From: Halopseudomonas salina
GTDB taxonomy: Bacteria > Pseudomonadota > Gammaproteobacteria > Pseudomonadales > Pseudomonadaceae
Direction: 5' to 3'
Length of the DNA: 64,000 nucleotides
Assembly (NCBI RefSeq): GCF_008641105.1
Contig: NZ_VTTI01000002.1
Location: forward strand, 62,001 to 126,000
The notes under the pieces are model-generated. The model worked only from the letters and a program-made list of their open reading frames with translations. It searched no databases and was not told where the DNA came from. Numbering within the stretch: the stretch's first letter is position 1; each line of letters starts with the position of its first letter. This document shows positions 7,709 through 15,983 of the stretch, one piece after another. Both the position numbers and the translations under genes were made by a program.

Positions 7709-8413
7709 ATGGCATTGAAGATAAGCAGCAAGATTGTCGACTACGCGGTAGTCAAACCCGATGAGCCAGTTGCCCCACTGGAGGTGATCGCGGCGCCTGA
7801 CGAGCAACTGGAAGAGATGCACGAGAAGCTCAAGCGTCCCGAGTTTCTGGAAGGCTCGACCTATAAGATCAAGACGCCGACGTCCGAGCACGCGATCTAC
7901 GTCACCATTAATGATGTTATTCTCAACCACGGCAGCGATCATGAAATTCGCCGACCCTTCGAGATTTTCATCAACTCCAAGAACATGGAGCACTACCAGT
8001 GGATTTCAGCCCTCACGCTGATTATCTCTGCCGTTTTTCGCAAGGGTGGTGATTGCACCTTCCTGGTGGAAGAGCTGCGTAGTGTGTTCGACCCCAAGGG
8101 TGGTTACATGAAGCGCGGGGGTCGCTGGATGCCCTCGCTGGTCGCCGAGATCGGTGATGTGCTCGAGCAGCACCTGACGCGCATCGGCATGATGACCAAC
8201 GAGATGGACGAGCATCAGCGTGCTTACCTCGAACAGAAGCGGGCCGAGTTTGTCAGCCTCAAGCCCCAGGGCCAGGCTGCTTCCGATTGTGACGACAGCA
8301 CCGAGTCCTACCCGCCTGGCGCACAGATGTGCGGCAAGTGCCACACACAGGCGGCAGTGCAAATGGATGGCTGTCTGACCTGCCTCAATTGTGGTGATAG
8401 CAAGTGCGGTTGA
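7709..8413 (+). CDS. nrdJb: Class II ribonucleotide reductase, C-terminal part
   Basis: A 234-residue protein that completes NrdJa. The first part matches the C-terminal barrel region of class II reductases (TYKIKTPTSEHAIYVTIND, then EIFINSKNMEHYQWISALT). The last 30 residues carry a cysteine-rich tail (CGKCHTQAAVQMDGCLTC, then CGDSKCG) that re-reduces the active-site disulfide from thioredoxin or glutaredoxin. It follows nrdJa by 76 bases with ribosome site AGGA upstream of ATG 7709. A rho-independent terminator follows, so the two genes form a two-gene operon. Confidence 0.95.
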   Translation: MALKISSKIVDYAVVKPDEPVAPLEVIAAPDEQLEEMHEKLKRPEFLEGSTYKIKTPTSEHAIYVTINDVILNHGSDHEIRRPFEIFINSKNMEHYQWISALTLIISAVFRKGGDCTFLVEELRSVFDPKGGYMKRGGRWMPSLVAEIGDVLEQHLTRIGMMTNEMDEHQRAYLEQKRAEFVSLKPQGQAASDCDDSTESYPPGAQMCGKCHTQAAVQMDGCLTCLNCGDSKCG

Positions 8414-8465
8414 GCCCTTTCGTGTCCTGACCCGATCATTGGCATAACCTGATCGAGACTAGTCT

Positions 8466-8489
8466 AAAGCCCCTTTCCAGGGGCTTTTT
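8466..8489 (+). terminator. Rho-independent terminator of nrdJab
   Basis: Stem AAGCCCC / GGGGCTT with a 6-nt loop followed by a run of T, 53 bases after the nrdJb stop. Confidence 0.9.
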
Positions 8490-8547
8490 GCTATCTGATT
8501 CAGCTGTTTTCAGAAATATTCAGATGCATGCCGGCTACAGGTATTCG

Positions 8548-8576
8548 AACTTCTCCCCCAACAGGGGGGTGAAGTT
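8548..8576 (+). promoter_or_regulatory. Putative operator, C5-N4-G6 palindrome
   Basis: An inverted repeat with a core of five C, AACA, six G at 8555-8569, flanked by AACTTC on the left and GAAGTT on the right. Its centre is about 83 bases before the alpha/beta hydrolase start. A closely similar sequence lies upstream of the DUF1302 gene at 17940-17956 (19 of 24 bases identical when both are read toward their gene). The shared element points to one regulator, most simply the LuxR-type protein encoded between them. Binding is inferred. Confidence 0.55.
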
Positions 8577-8644
8577 ACGCCTTCTGCGCGCCTAGGATCG
8601 ACAGTGCCCCGTGATCCGACGGTGGCTTCAGCAGGAGGCGATCC

Positions 8645-9433
8645 ATGCCCAGTATCCAGATCAACGATACGACTATTCACTATCTGCGAACCGGCGTTGC
8701 GGGCGGTCCGCGACTGCTTCTCAGCCATTCACTGTTCTTTGATCTGAGCATGTTCGAGCCTCTGATCGAGCTGCTCAAGGATCGCTTTGAGATTGTTGCC
8801 TACGACCACCGGGGCCAGGGCGCCAGTGGCCGTAAGGGCGCGCTGGACATGGACAATCTGACCCGCGATGCAGCTGCGTTGATCGCGGCCCTGGATTTTG
8901 GTCCGTGCCAAGTCGCAGGCAACTCCATGGGCGGCTTTGTCGCCTTGCGCCTGGCTGCGCGGTATCCGCATCTGGTGGCCGGGTGCATCGTGATGGGCAG
9001 CAGCGCGGATCTGGAGCACAAGCTGGCTGCCTTCGAGCCCTTGGTCGAGGATCTGGCGCGTAATGGACCAGCTGACCATATCGATACCCTGATGCATATC
9101 ATGTTTGGCGACGACATTTTTTCGGACCCAGCCCGCGAGCCGCTGTTAGCCCATTGGCGCAGCAAGATGCTTGATCTGGATACTGGCATCGGTGCAGCCG
9201 CCCGGGGTGTTATCCATCGCCAGAGTGTTCTGCCAGAGATTGCCTTGCTGGAGGTGCCTCTGCTGGTGCTGGCTGGTGAGCAGGATCACGCCTATTCAAT
9301 AGAACTTTCCCAGCAAATTGTGGATACCAGCGGACACGGTGACATGTACGTGATTCCCGGTGCCGGGCATTCGGTAGCGCTTGAGGCGCCAGAGGCAGTT
9401 GCTCAGCGTATTGGTGACTTTGCCGAAGCCTGA
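8645..9433 (+). CDS. Alpha/beta hydrolase, 3-oxoadipate enol-lactonase-like
   Basis: A 262-residue single-domain alpha/beta hydrolase. The nucleophile elbow is GNSMGG (Ser about residue 98), the DHRGQGASG loop follows strand 4, and the late Asp and His are in LAGEQDH and GAGHSVALEAPE. Overall pattern resembles PcaD-type enol-lactonases, but no other beta-ketoadipate gene is near. It starts an operon with the PQQ alcohol dehydrogenase 30 bases downstream, so it may hydrolyse an ester or lactone that yields or consumes the alcohol oxidised by that enzyme. Ribosome site AGGAGG is 6 bases before ATG. No signal peptide is seen. Confidence 0.85.
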   Translation: MPSIQINDTTIHYLRTGVAGGPRLLLSHSLFFDLSMFEPLIELLKDRFEIVAYDHRGQGASGRKGALDMDNLTRDAAALIAALDFGPCQVAGNSMGGFVALRLAARYPHLVAGCIVMGSSADLEHKLAAFEPLVEDLARNGPADHIDTLMHIMFGDDIFSDPAREPLLAHWRSKMLDLDTGIGAAARGVIHRQSVLPEIALLEVPLLVLAGEQDHAYSIELSQQIVDTSGHGDMYVIPGAGHSVALEAPEAVAQRIGDFAEA

Positions 9434-9463
9434 ACAGACCCAATCACCTAGAGAGAGAATGCA

Positions 9464-11590
9464 ATGACAAGAATAATAAAGCGCAATACGTGCCTGGTCG
9501 GCGTTGCTACAGCCCTTGCAGCCGGAATGCTTGGCTGGTCCGTCAGTTACGCGGATGAGCCCGCTGGCGCCGTGGCCCACATGCCCGCAATGGCAAGCGG
9601 AGAGTGGTTGAGCTACGACCGCACGCTGGCCGGCCAGCGCCACAGTCCTTTGACCGATCTGAATGAACAGACAGTCGGCAAGCTGGGCCTGGCATGGTCT
9701 ATAGATCTGGATAACAACCGCGGGCTTGAAGCAACACCGCTTTACAGCGACGGCGTGCTCTACACCTCACTGTCGTGGAGCCGGGTGATGGCGGTTGACG
9801 CCGTATCCGGGGAGATTCTCTGGAGTTTCGATCCAAAAGTGAACAAGGCCAAGGGCAGGCATGCATGCTGTGATGCGGTAAACCGCGGAGTGGCTCTGCA
9901 TGAAGGCAAGGTCTACGTGGGTACGCTGGATGGACGGTTGATCGCCCTGGACGCCAAGACCGGTAACGAGGTCTGGAGCCAGCAAACGACCGATAACAGC
10001 CAGCCCTACACCATCACTGCTGCGCCCCGCGTGGTCAAGGGCATGATCATGATCGGCAATGGCGGTGCCGAGTTCGGCGTGCGCGGCTATTTTTCTGCCT
10101 ATGACGCCCAGACAGGCGAGATGCGCTGGCGCTTCTATACTGTGCCTGCTGATCCCTCCAAGCCGGTAGAGCACCCTGAGTTGCTGGAAGCGGCCAAAAC
10201 CTGGAGCAAGGATACCGACTGGTCACTGGGCGGCGGCGGTACCGCCTGGGACAGTATGGCTTACGATCCGGAGCTTGACCTGCTGTATGTCGGCACTGGC
10301 AATGGCTCGCCCTGGAACCGTGAAATTCGCAGCCCAGGCGGTGGAGATAACCTGTTTCTATCATCCATTCTGGCTGTACGACCGGATACCGGAAAACTGG
10401 TCTGGCACTACCAGGTCAACCCCGGCGATACCTGGGATTTTACTGCGACCCAGCAGATCACCCTGGCCAACCTGGAGATCGACGGCAAGGAGCGTCAGGT
10501 ATTGATGCAGGCGCCCAAGAATGGCTTTTTCTATGTGCTTGATCGCGCTACGGGTGAACTCCTGTCGGCAGAAAAATTCGGCAAGGTGACCTGGGCCGAA
10601 CGCATCGACATGGCCACTGGACGTCCAGTGGAAACACCCGGTGCGCGCTACGAGGAAGAAATGATAGTCATGTGGCCAAGCCCCTTCGGCGCGCATAACT
10701 GGCATCCGATGTCCTTCAACCCCCAGACCGGTCTGGTCTACATTCCCTACCAGGAAGTACCGGGCACCTACAGTAACGAGGGCAAGGGTTTCGTCAAGCG
10801 TGAGGCATTCAATACCGGTGCGGGATCCTCGGAAATCACTGAACTGCCCCGAGAGTATACTTCCGGCGCACTGGTGGCCTGGGACCCGGTGAAGCAGGAG
10901 GCGGCCTGGCGCGTAGAGCATGATAATCACTGGAATGGTGGTACCTTGACCACGGCGGGGAATCTGGTGTTTCAGGGCACTGCGGCCGGCAAGCTGGTTG
11001 CCTATACCGCGGACGAGGGTGAGCAACTCTGGGACTTTGACGCGCAGACCGGCATCATCGCCGCACCGATGACCTTCAAGCACGGCGATGATCAATATAT
11101 TGCATTGATGGCCGGTTGGGGTGGGGCCGCTGCCTTGTTTGGCGGTGATGCGGCGGTAGCCACCGGCGTACGTAATGTCAGTCGCATGCTGGTATTCAAG
11201 GTCGGGGGCCAGGCCACATTGCCGGCGTTGGCCGAACCGCCAGCATCAGAGCGTGTGCCGGAACCGGTCATAGCAGCGAAGGCTGATGTTGAGGCAGGCA
11301 AGCTGTTGTATGCGCAATATTGCGCGGTCTGTCACGGTGCGGGTGTAATTGGCGGTGGCGTGCTGCCGGACCTGCGCCATTCGGCCGAGCCAGTGCGCGC
11401 CGCCTACCAGGCCATCCTTCTGGAAGGCCTGCTGCAGTCCCAGGGTATGCCCAGCTTCGCCACCAGCCTGACGCCTGAGCAGGTGGATAACATTCGGCTG
11501 TATGTCCTGCATCGGGAGTACGAGACCTACATGCAGGCGATGCAGGTGTCAGCCGAGTCGACTGGGGAGGGATCCACTGCTGCCGAGTAA
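9464..11590 (+). CDS. PQQ-dependent quinohaemoprotein alcohol dehydrogenase
   Basis: A 708-residue periplasmic enzyme with a Sec signal peptide (residues about 1-30), an eight-bladed propeller with repeated tryptophan-docking motifs (VSGEILWSF, TGNEVWSQ, TGEMRWRF), the adjacent cysteine pair C135-C136 that lies over PQQ, and a C-terminal cytochrome c domain with one haem site (CAVCH, about residue 620). That architecture defines type II quinohaemoprotein alcohol dehydrogenases, which oxidise primary alcohols and pass electrons to a c-type cytochrome or azurin. It follows the hydrolase by 30 bases and lies upstream of a LuxR-family regulator. The PQQ synthesis genes are not in the window. The substrate is unknown. 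Confidence 0.93.
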   Translation: MTRIIKRNTCLVGVATALAAGMLGWSVSYADEPAGAVAHMPAMASGEWLSYDRTLAGQRHSPLTDLNEQTVGKLGLAWSIDLDNNRGLEATPLYSDGVLYTSLSWSRVMAVDAVSGEILWSFDPKVNKAKGRHACCDAVNRGVALHEGKVYVGTLDGRLIALDAKTGNEVWSQQTTDNSQPYTITAAPRVVKGMIMIGNGGAEFGVRGYFSAYDAQTGEMRWRFYTVPADPSKPVEHPELLEAAKTWSKDTDWSLGGGGTAWDSMAYDPELDLLYVGTGNGSPWNREIRSPGGGDNLFLSSILAVRPDTGKLVWHYQVNPGDTWDFTATQQITLANLEIDGKERQVLMQAPKNGFFYVLDRATGELLSAEKFGKVTWAERIDMATGRPVETPGARYEEEMIVMWPSPFGAHNWHPMSFNPQTGLVYIPYQEVPGTYSNEGKGFVKREAFNTGAGSSEITELPREYTSGALVAWDPVKQEAAWRVEHDNHWNGGTLTTAGNLVFQGTAAGKLVAYTADEGEQLWDFDAQTGIIAAPMTFKHGDDQYIALMAGWGGAAALFGGDAAVATGVRNVSRMLVFKVGGQATLPALAEPPASERVPEPVIAAKADVEAGKLLYAQYCAVCHGAGVIGGGVLPDLRHSAEPVRAAYQAILLEGLLQSQGMPSFATSLTPEQVDNIRLYVLHREYETYMQAMQVSAESTGEGSTAAE

Positions 11591-11628
11591 TTACTCTAAT
11601 ATCAGTAATCCTTATGATAGGCTCGTTT

Positions 11629-11738
11629 AAAGCGCTTGCGCTTTTCTCGGGCCTGTTCACTGTTATGCTGAAAACAGGCCTGTATCGATGCCAGGCGCTG
11701 TAGTTCAGCCAATAACAAGAGGCCGGTAAAACCCGGCC
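11629..11738 (+). promoter_or_regulatory. Three hairpins before the LuxR-type regulator gene
   Basis: The 161-base gap holds AAAGCG-cttg-CGCTTTT at 11629-11645 (a weak terminator-like hairpin after the dehydrogenase), an 8-bp inverted repeat GGCCTGTT / AACAGGCC at 11650-11680, and GGCCGG / CCGGCC at 11721-11738, ending 13 bases before the regulator ATG. The last two could fold in the 5' leader of the regulator mRNA. No role is known. Confidence 0.4.
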
Positions 11739-11751
11739 CGTGTGAACCAGG

Positions 11752-14493
11752 ATGACTGACCTTATGAATATGAAAGGCGGTGCCATAATTCCTATAGCCG
11801 CCGGCGACGTGGGGAATGAATCCACAAAGCCAGGCAACGACGTACCCCTGCTGCTCTCCACCAAGCTCATACCGCCACGCCTGGGGCGAGGTATTCTGCC
11901 CCGGTCGCGTCTCGAGGATATGGCGGCTCAGGTAGCCGAAAGACGTCTTTCCTTGCTCAAGGCGCCTCCCGGATTCGGCAAGACAACCCTGGCGACTATC
12001 TGGGCAGATCGGCTTGGCTCCCAGGGTCATACTGTTGCCTGGTTGTCACTGGACGAGGAGGATGAGTCAGTCCAGCGTGTGCTTTTCTACCTGGCTGCGG
12101 CTCTGAATCAAGCTGCGCCTGAGGTTGGGCGGGCCTGTCTGAGCCTGCGTGCCGAGCTGACCTTTTTCACCATGGAAACCCTGGCCAGCCTGCTGATTAA
12201 TGAGCTGACAGGCTACGGCCGGCCCGTGGTGCTTTTTATCGACGATTTTCATCGTATCAGCGACAGCGTTCTGGTCGGTGCATTGCGTTTCTTTCTGCAG
12301 CGGGCTCCCGATCTGCTGCACGTAGTGCTCATTGGGCGCCGCGAACTGCCCAACGCCTTGTTGGAACACCTGTATGCCGATGACCTGCTCGAGGTGGATG
12401 GCCATCACCTGCGGTTCATTCTGGATGAGACCCGCGACCTCCTGAAGAAGGCCGGTGTGGAGCTGGAACAGGCTGGCGAACTAAGCGCGATTCAGCAGGG
12501 TTCGGATGGCTGGATTGCTTCCTTGCGTGCTTTCCTGCTGACGCCACAGATCAATCCTGGTGGTCGGCCGCGACTGGCCACGCGCAGCATCTGTATTCTC
12601 TTTGATGAGCTGATGCAGTCTCTGGAAGCCTCCAGTCGCGAGCATTTGTATCAACTGGGATTGCTCGACAAGTTCAGTGTTGGTCTGCTTACCGAGTTGT
12701 TCGGAGCGCCTCGGGCGCGCCAAATGTTGACCCTGTTGCAACAACGCCAACTGTTTATCAGCGCTCTGGACGAGAGTGAAAACTGGTTCAGCCTGCACCC
12801 GTTGTTTCGCAGCTACCTGAAGAAAGAGTGCATCGAGCAGGATGAGTTGGCTGCCCGTGACCTGCTACTGCGCGCGGCAAGCTGGTTTGCACTGCACGAG
12901 TATTGGCTGGACGCGATTCGTCTAGGGCTTGAAAGTGGCCATACAGAAGCGGTGCGGGAGTGGATAAACCAGTGCGCAATGGAATTGCTTGAACAGGGAG
13001 ATTTCACCACTCTGGTCATGCTTGAGAAGCGCTGGAAGCTTCAGGAGTTCGACGCCCCAATCCAACTGAAAATGGCGCGGGCATGGGCCATGGGGCTCGC
13101 CCTTGAAGTGGATGCTGCGCAGACATTGCTAGCGGAAGTGCAAAGCCGGACGGGTCCTGAAAGTACGCTCGAGAAGCGTCCTCTGTATTGGGAAATGCAG
13201 GCCCTCAATGCCATGTTGCTGGGTCTGGCAGATCACAATGAACGCTCCGGAGCGCTTGCAGTCAGCTGTTTCGAAGCCGTGCCGCTTCGTCCCTGGGTGA
13301 CGAACGTACTGCTCAATCTGATGAGTTGCAGCCATTACCACGCCAGCCGCTGGGATGCGTTTTACACGCTACCGCCAAGTCTGCTGGACAACAGTCCGAC
13401 ACCGAACCTGCTGTTCCATGATTGCTATCGGCAATCGATTCATGCCCTGGCGGAGTCTGCCCAGGGCCGTATAGGTCCTGCAACCGAATGTCTTCACATT
13501 CTGCTGGCGCGGATCGACCAGACCTTTGATCTCAGCCTCAATCGACCCAATCCGGCTCTTGTGGCGTTACCTCAGGCCTTGTTGGCGCAACTGGCCTACC
13601 TGCGCGGGGACAGCCAGTTGGCCGAGTCTTATCTGGCCCAGTGCATGGATTTTATCGCCATGGGTGGATTCCTCGACTGCATGGCCGCGGCCTATTGCAC
13701 CAGTGCGCGCCTGCAGTGGCGGAGAGGATTCGCGACCCGTGCCCGGCGGACCCTCGAGCAGCTCGATGTATTGGCAACACAGCGCAAATGGACGCGATTA
13801 CGCGCCAGGGTACTGCTGGAGCGGACCTGGTTGAACCTGCGCGATGGCAAGCACCGCGAGGCTATTGCGTGCAGCCACTATCTGGTGGAACTGGCTGCCG
13901 AACAGGGCGAAGACGTGAGTCTGGATCGCCAGGTGTACGCACATCTGGGTGCGCTCTGGCTGGCCGTCAATGGGCTGGAGTCGAAAGCTGGCCTTTTGGC
14001 AAGTAGCGCTGCTTTACTTGCCGAGCTTGAACAGAGGCAGTTGCAGATTATGTATGCAGAAGTTGCCCTGGCGACAGGTGTGTTGTGTTGCATACAGGGT
14101 GAAAGAGAGCGCGGCGAAAATCTGCTTGGCAAAGTACTTGGCGTCGTGCGTGAGACCGGGGCTATCAGTGTGCTGCAGGATTTACCCGTAGCGGATCTAT
14201 GTGGTGCTTTGGAGGGCAAGGTGTCGGATGAATGGTGGACCGGCGCTCAGGGGTGGTTCAGCGAGAATCTGCCCGATGAGGGAGCGGTAACCGTGTGCAA
14301 TGCAGCTCTGCTTGAGTTGACTGTGAAAGAGCGCCAGGTAATGCACTTGGTGGCCGAGGGCAAATCGAACAAACAGATCGCACGTGACCTGAACGTAACA
14401 CCAGAAACCATCAAATCCCATATGAAAAGTATCTTTGCCAAACTCAAGGTAGATAACCGTGCTCAGGCAGCAGTGATGCTGCAGACTGGTTGA
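11752..14493 (+). CDS. MalT/AlkS-type LuxR family transcriptional activator
   Basis: A 913-residue STAND-type regulator. The N-terminal NTPase has a Walker A motif at residues 71-79 (APPGFGKTT) and a VLFIDDFHRI Walker B-like strand. A long helical repeat region follows, and the C terminus (about 850-910) is a LuxR helix-turn-helix (LTVKERQVMHLVAEGKSNKQ, then VTPETIKSHM). Size and layout match MalT and AlkS, which bind inducer and ATP and activate transcription as oligomers. Position between the alcohol dehydrogenase operon and the DUF1302-DUF1329 operon suggests it controls both. ATG 11752 has AGG almost touching it; ATG 11764 or 11770 is possible. Confidence 0.88.
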   Translation: MTDLMNMKGGAIIPIAAGDVGNESTKPGNDVPLLLSTKLIPPRLGRGILPRSRLEDMAAQVAERRLSLLKAPPGFGKTTLATIWADRLGSQGHTVAWLSLDEEDESVQRVLFYLAAALNQAAPEVGRACLSLRAELTFFTMETLASLLINELTGYGRPVVLFIDDFHRISDSVLVGALRFFLQRAPDLLHVVLIGRRELPNALLEHLYADDLLEVDGHHLRFILDETRDLLKKAGVELEQAGELSAIQQGSDGWIASLRAFLLTPQINPGGRPRLATRSICILFDELMQSLEASSREHLYQLGLLDKFSVGLLTELFGAPRARQMLTLLQQRQLFISALDESENWFSLHPLFRSYLKKECIEQDELAARDLLLRAASWFALHEYWLDAIRLGLESGHTEAVREWINQCAMELLEQGDFTTLVMLEKRWKLQEFDAPIQLKMARAWAMGLALEVDAAQTLLAEVQSRTGPESTLEKRPLYWEMQALNAMLLGLADHNERSGALAVSCFEAVPLRPWVTNVLLNLMSCSHYHASRWDAFYTLPPSLLDNSPTPNLLFHDCYRQSIHALAESAQGRIGPATECLHILLARIDQTFDLSLNRPNPALVALPQALLAQLAYLRGDSQLAESYLAQCMDFIAMGGFLDCMAAAYCTSARLQWRRGFATRARRTLEQLDVLATQRKWTRLRARVLLERTWLNLRDGKHREAIACSHYLVELAAEQGEDVSLDRQVYAHLGALWLAVNGLESKAGLLASSAALLAELEQRQLQIMYAEVALATGVLCCIQGERERGENLLGKVLGVVRETGAISVLQDLPVADLCGALEGKVSDEWWTGAQGWFSENLPDEGAVTVCNAALLELTVKERQVMHLVAEGKSNKQIARDLNVTPETIKSHMKSIFAKLKVDNRAQAAVMLQTG

Positions 14494-14554
14494 GGGGATT
14501 TGCAGGACGGGCAGGGAGCCTGTGCAGAAGAGGCGTTGTACTTTTCGGGTAAAT

Positions 14555-14592
14555 AAACCGCCGCCCGGCATGACCGGAGCGGCGGTTTTTTT
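14555..14592. terminator. Bidirectional rho-independent terminator
   Basis: Stem AAACCGCCGC / GCGGCGGTTT with an inner CCGG/CCGG pairing, followed by seven T on the plus strand and TTTATTT on the minus strand. It lies between the convergent LuxR-type gene and the DUF1329 gene and should serve both. Confidence 0.9.
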
Positions 14593-15966
14593 CTAGCGGA
14601 TACCCGAGGCGCGCAGGGCGTTGGGGGTGTAATCGGCGGACGATGCCTCGAAGTTGGTGTCGTAGTTCTCACGCTCTTCGTTGGTCATGCCCAGTGCCAC
14701 ATAGCGGCCGTTCTGAAGGTCATACAGGGTTTCGACTGCATAGCTGGGGATCTTTTCGTCGTAACGCTGCAAGGCGATAGCTTCTGCTACACGCCAGAGG
14801 CCGCCACGACCGTCGTAGTGATCCAGAGCCGCCACTTGCCAGTTATCCTCGTTGATGAAAAAGTGACGTTTGGCGTAAACATGGCGCTGGCCTTCTCGCA
14901 GAGTGGCCTCGACCTCCCATACGCGGTGCTTTTCGTAGCGCACAAGGTCCTGATTGATATGGCCGGCCTGGATAATCTGGTCGTACTTGATATCCGGCGA
15001 AGCGATCTTGTAGTTGTTGTACGGAATCAGCATCTCGCGCTTGCCAATGAGCTTCCAGTTGTAGCGATCTGGCGCGCCATTGTAGAAGTCGTAATTGTCG
15101 GAGGTTCTGGTGCCGTCTGAGCCGAAGGCTGGACCGTCATAGGCCACCTGGGGAGCCCGGCGCACGCGACGCTGGCCGGCGTTATAGATCCATGCCAGAC
15201 GCGGTTCCTTGACCTGGTTGATAAACTCGTGCACCAGTAATACGTCACCGGCCAGACGCGAAGGCGAGAGAACGCGCTGGGTAAAATAGAACATCAGATT
15301 AGGGTTGGTTTGTGCGTTGTAATCAGTCAGTGCCGTTGCAAAGGTAAATTCATCCTTGAATACCACCATGGTATTGGAGCCGTTCGCCTGCGGCGTGGCC
15401 TGTGCGATGGTGCGGCTGAAGCTGCCACCGCGGTAGCGGGTAATATGGTTCCATACCGCCTCGACACCCGTTTTGGGGATCGGGAAAGGGTAGGCGGTGT
15501 CAAAATTCTCCAGGCCGTTGCCACCTTCCACTGTCACGGTATTGACTGCGTTGCGCGCCACTGCTGCGAACACTTCATCCGGCACGGTGTTACTGCGCCG
15601 CGACGGATAAACGTGCATGCGATAGGTCTCGGGATAGCGGGCAAACATGGCCAACTGGCCGGGGCTGATCTGGTCAGCATATTGCTCTACGTTGTCTGCC
15701 GTGACGGTGAACAGCTTCTGATCATCAGCAAAGGGGTCCGAGAAAAAGCCGTTCTCGCTTACGGATGCTGCATCGGTTGGCAGGCCGCCAGTCCATTCTG
15801 GAATAGTGCCCTCGGCGTTACCCGCGCGCTCGGCGCCCATGGGCGTGAGCGTTGTTTGCAGTGTCGCTGCCTCTTCAACCGATACTGCCGCCGATACCGC
15901 CATTGCCAGGCTGCTCAAAGCAAGCACGGCAAAGGTTTGGCGACCCAGGTTCTTGATTACTTTCAT
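14593..15966 (-). CDS. DUF1329 family periplasmic protein
   Basis: A 457-residue secreted protein. A signal peptide (LALSSLAMAVSA) is followed by the family pattern: EGTIPEWTGGLP, FPIPKTGVEAVWNH, the LVHEFINQVKEPRLAWIYN region and YNNYKIASPDIKY. DUF1329 proteins are thought to have a LolA/LolB-like fold, so a lipid-handling or hydrophobic-substrate role is plausible but unproven. The ATG at 15966 is chosen because GGAG is 6 bases upstream; an in-frame ATG at 15978 overlaps that site. It follows the DUF1302 gene by 17 bases and forms an operon with it. Confidence 0.85.
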   Translation of the reverse strand: MKVIKNLGRQTFAVLALSSLAMAVSAAVSVEEAATLQTTLTPMGAERAGNAEGTIPEWTGGLPTDAASVSENGFFSDPFADDQKLFTVTADNVEQYADQISPGQLAMFARYPETYRMHVYPSRRSNTVPDEVFAAVARNAVNTVTVEGGNGLENFDTAYPFPIPKTGVEAVWNHITRYRGGSFSRTIAQATPQANGSNTMVVFKDEFTFATALTDYNAQTNPNLMFYFTQRVLSPSRLAGDVLLVHEFINQVKEPRLAWIYNAGQRRVRRAPQVAYDGPAFGSDGTRTSDNYDFYNGAPDRYNWKLIGKREMLIPYNNYKIASPDIKYDQIIQAGHINQDLVRYEKHRVWEVEATLREGQRHVYAKRHFFINEDNWQVAALDHYDGRGGLWRVAEAIALQRYDEKIPSYAVETLYDLQNGRYVALGMTNEERENYDTNFEASSADYTPNALRASGIR

Positions 15967-15983
15967 ATTGTTCTCCATCCAGG

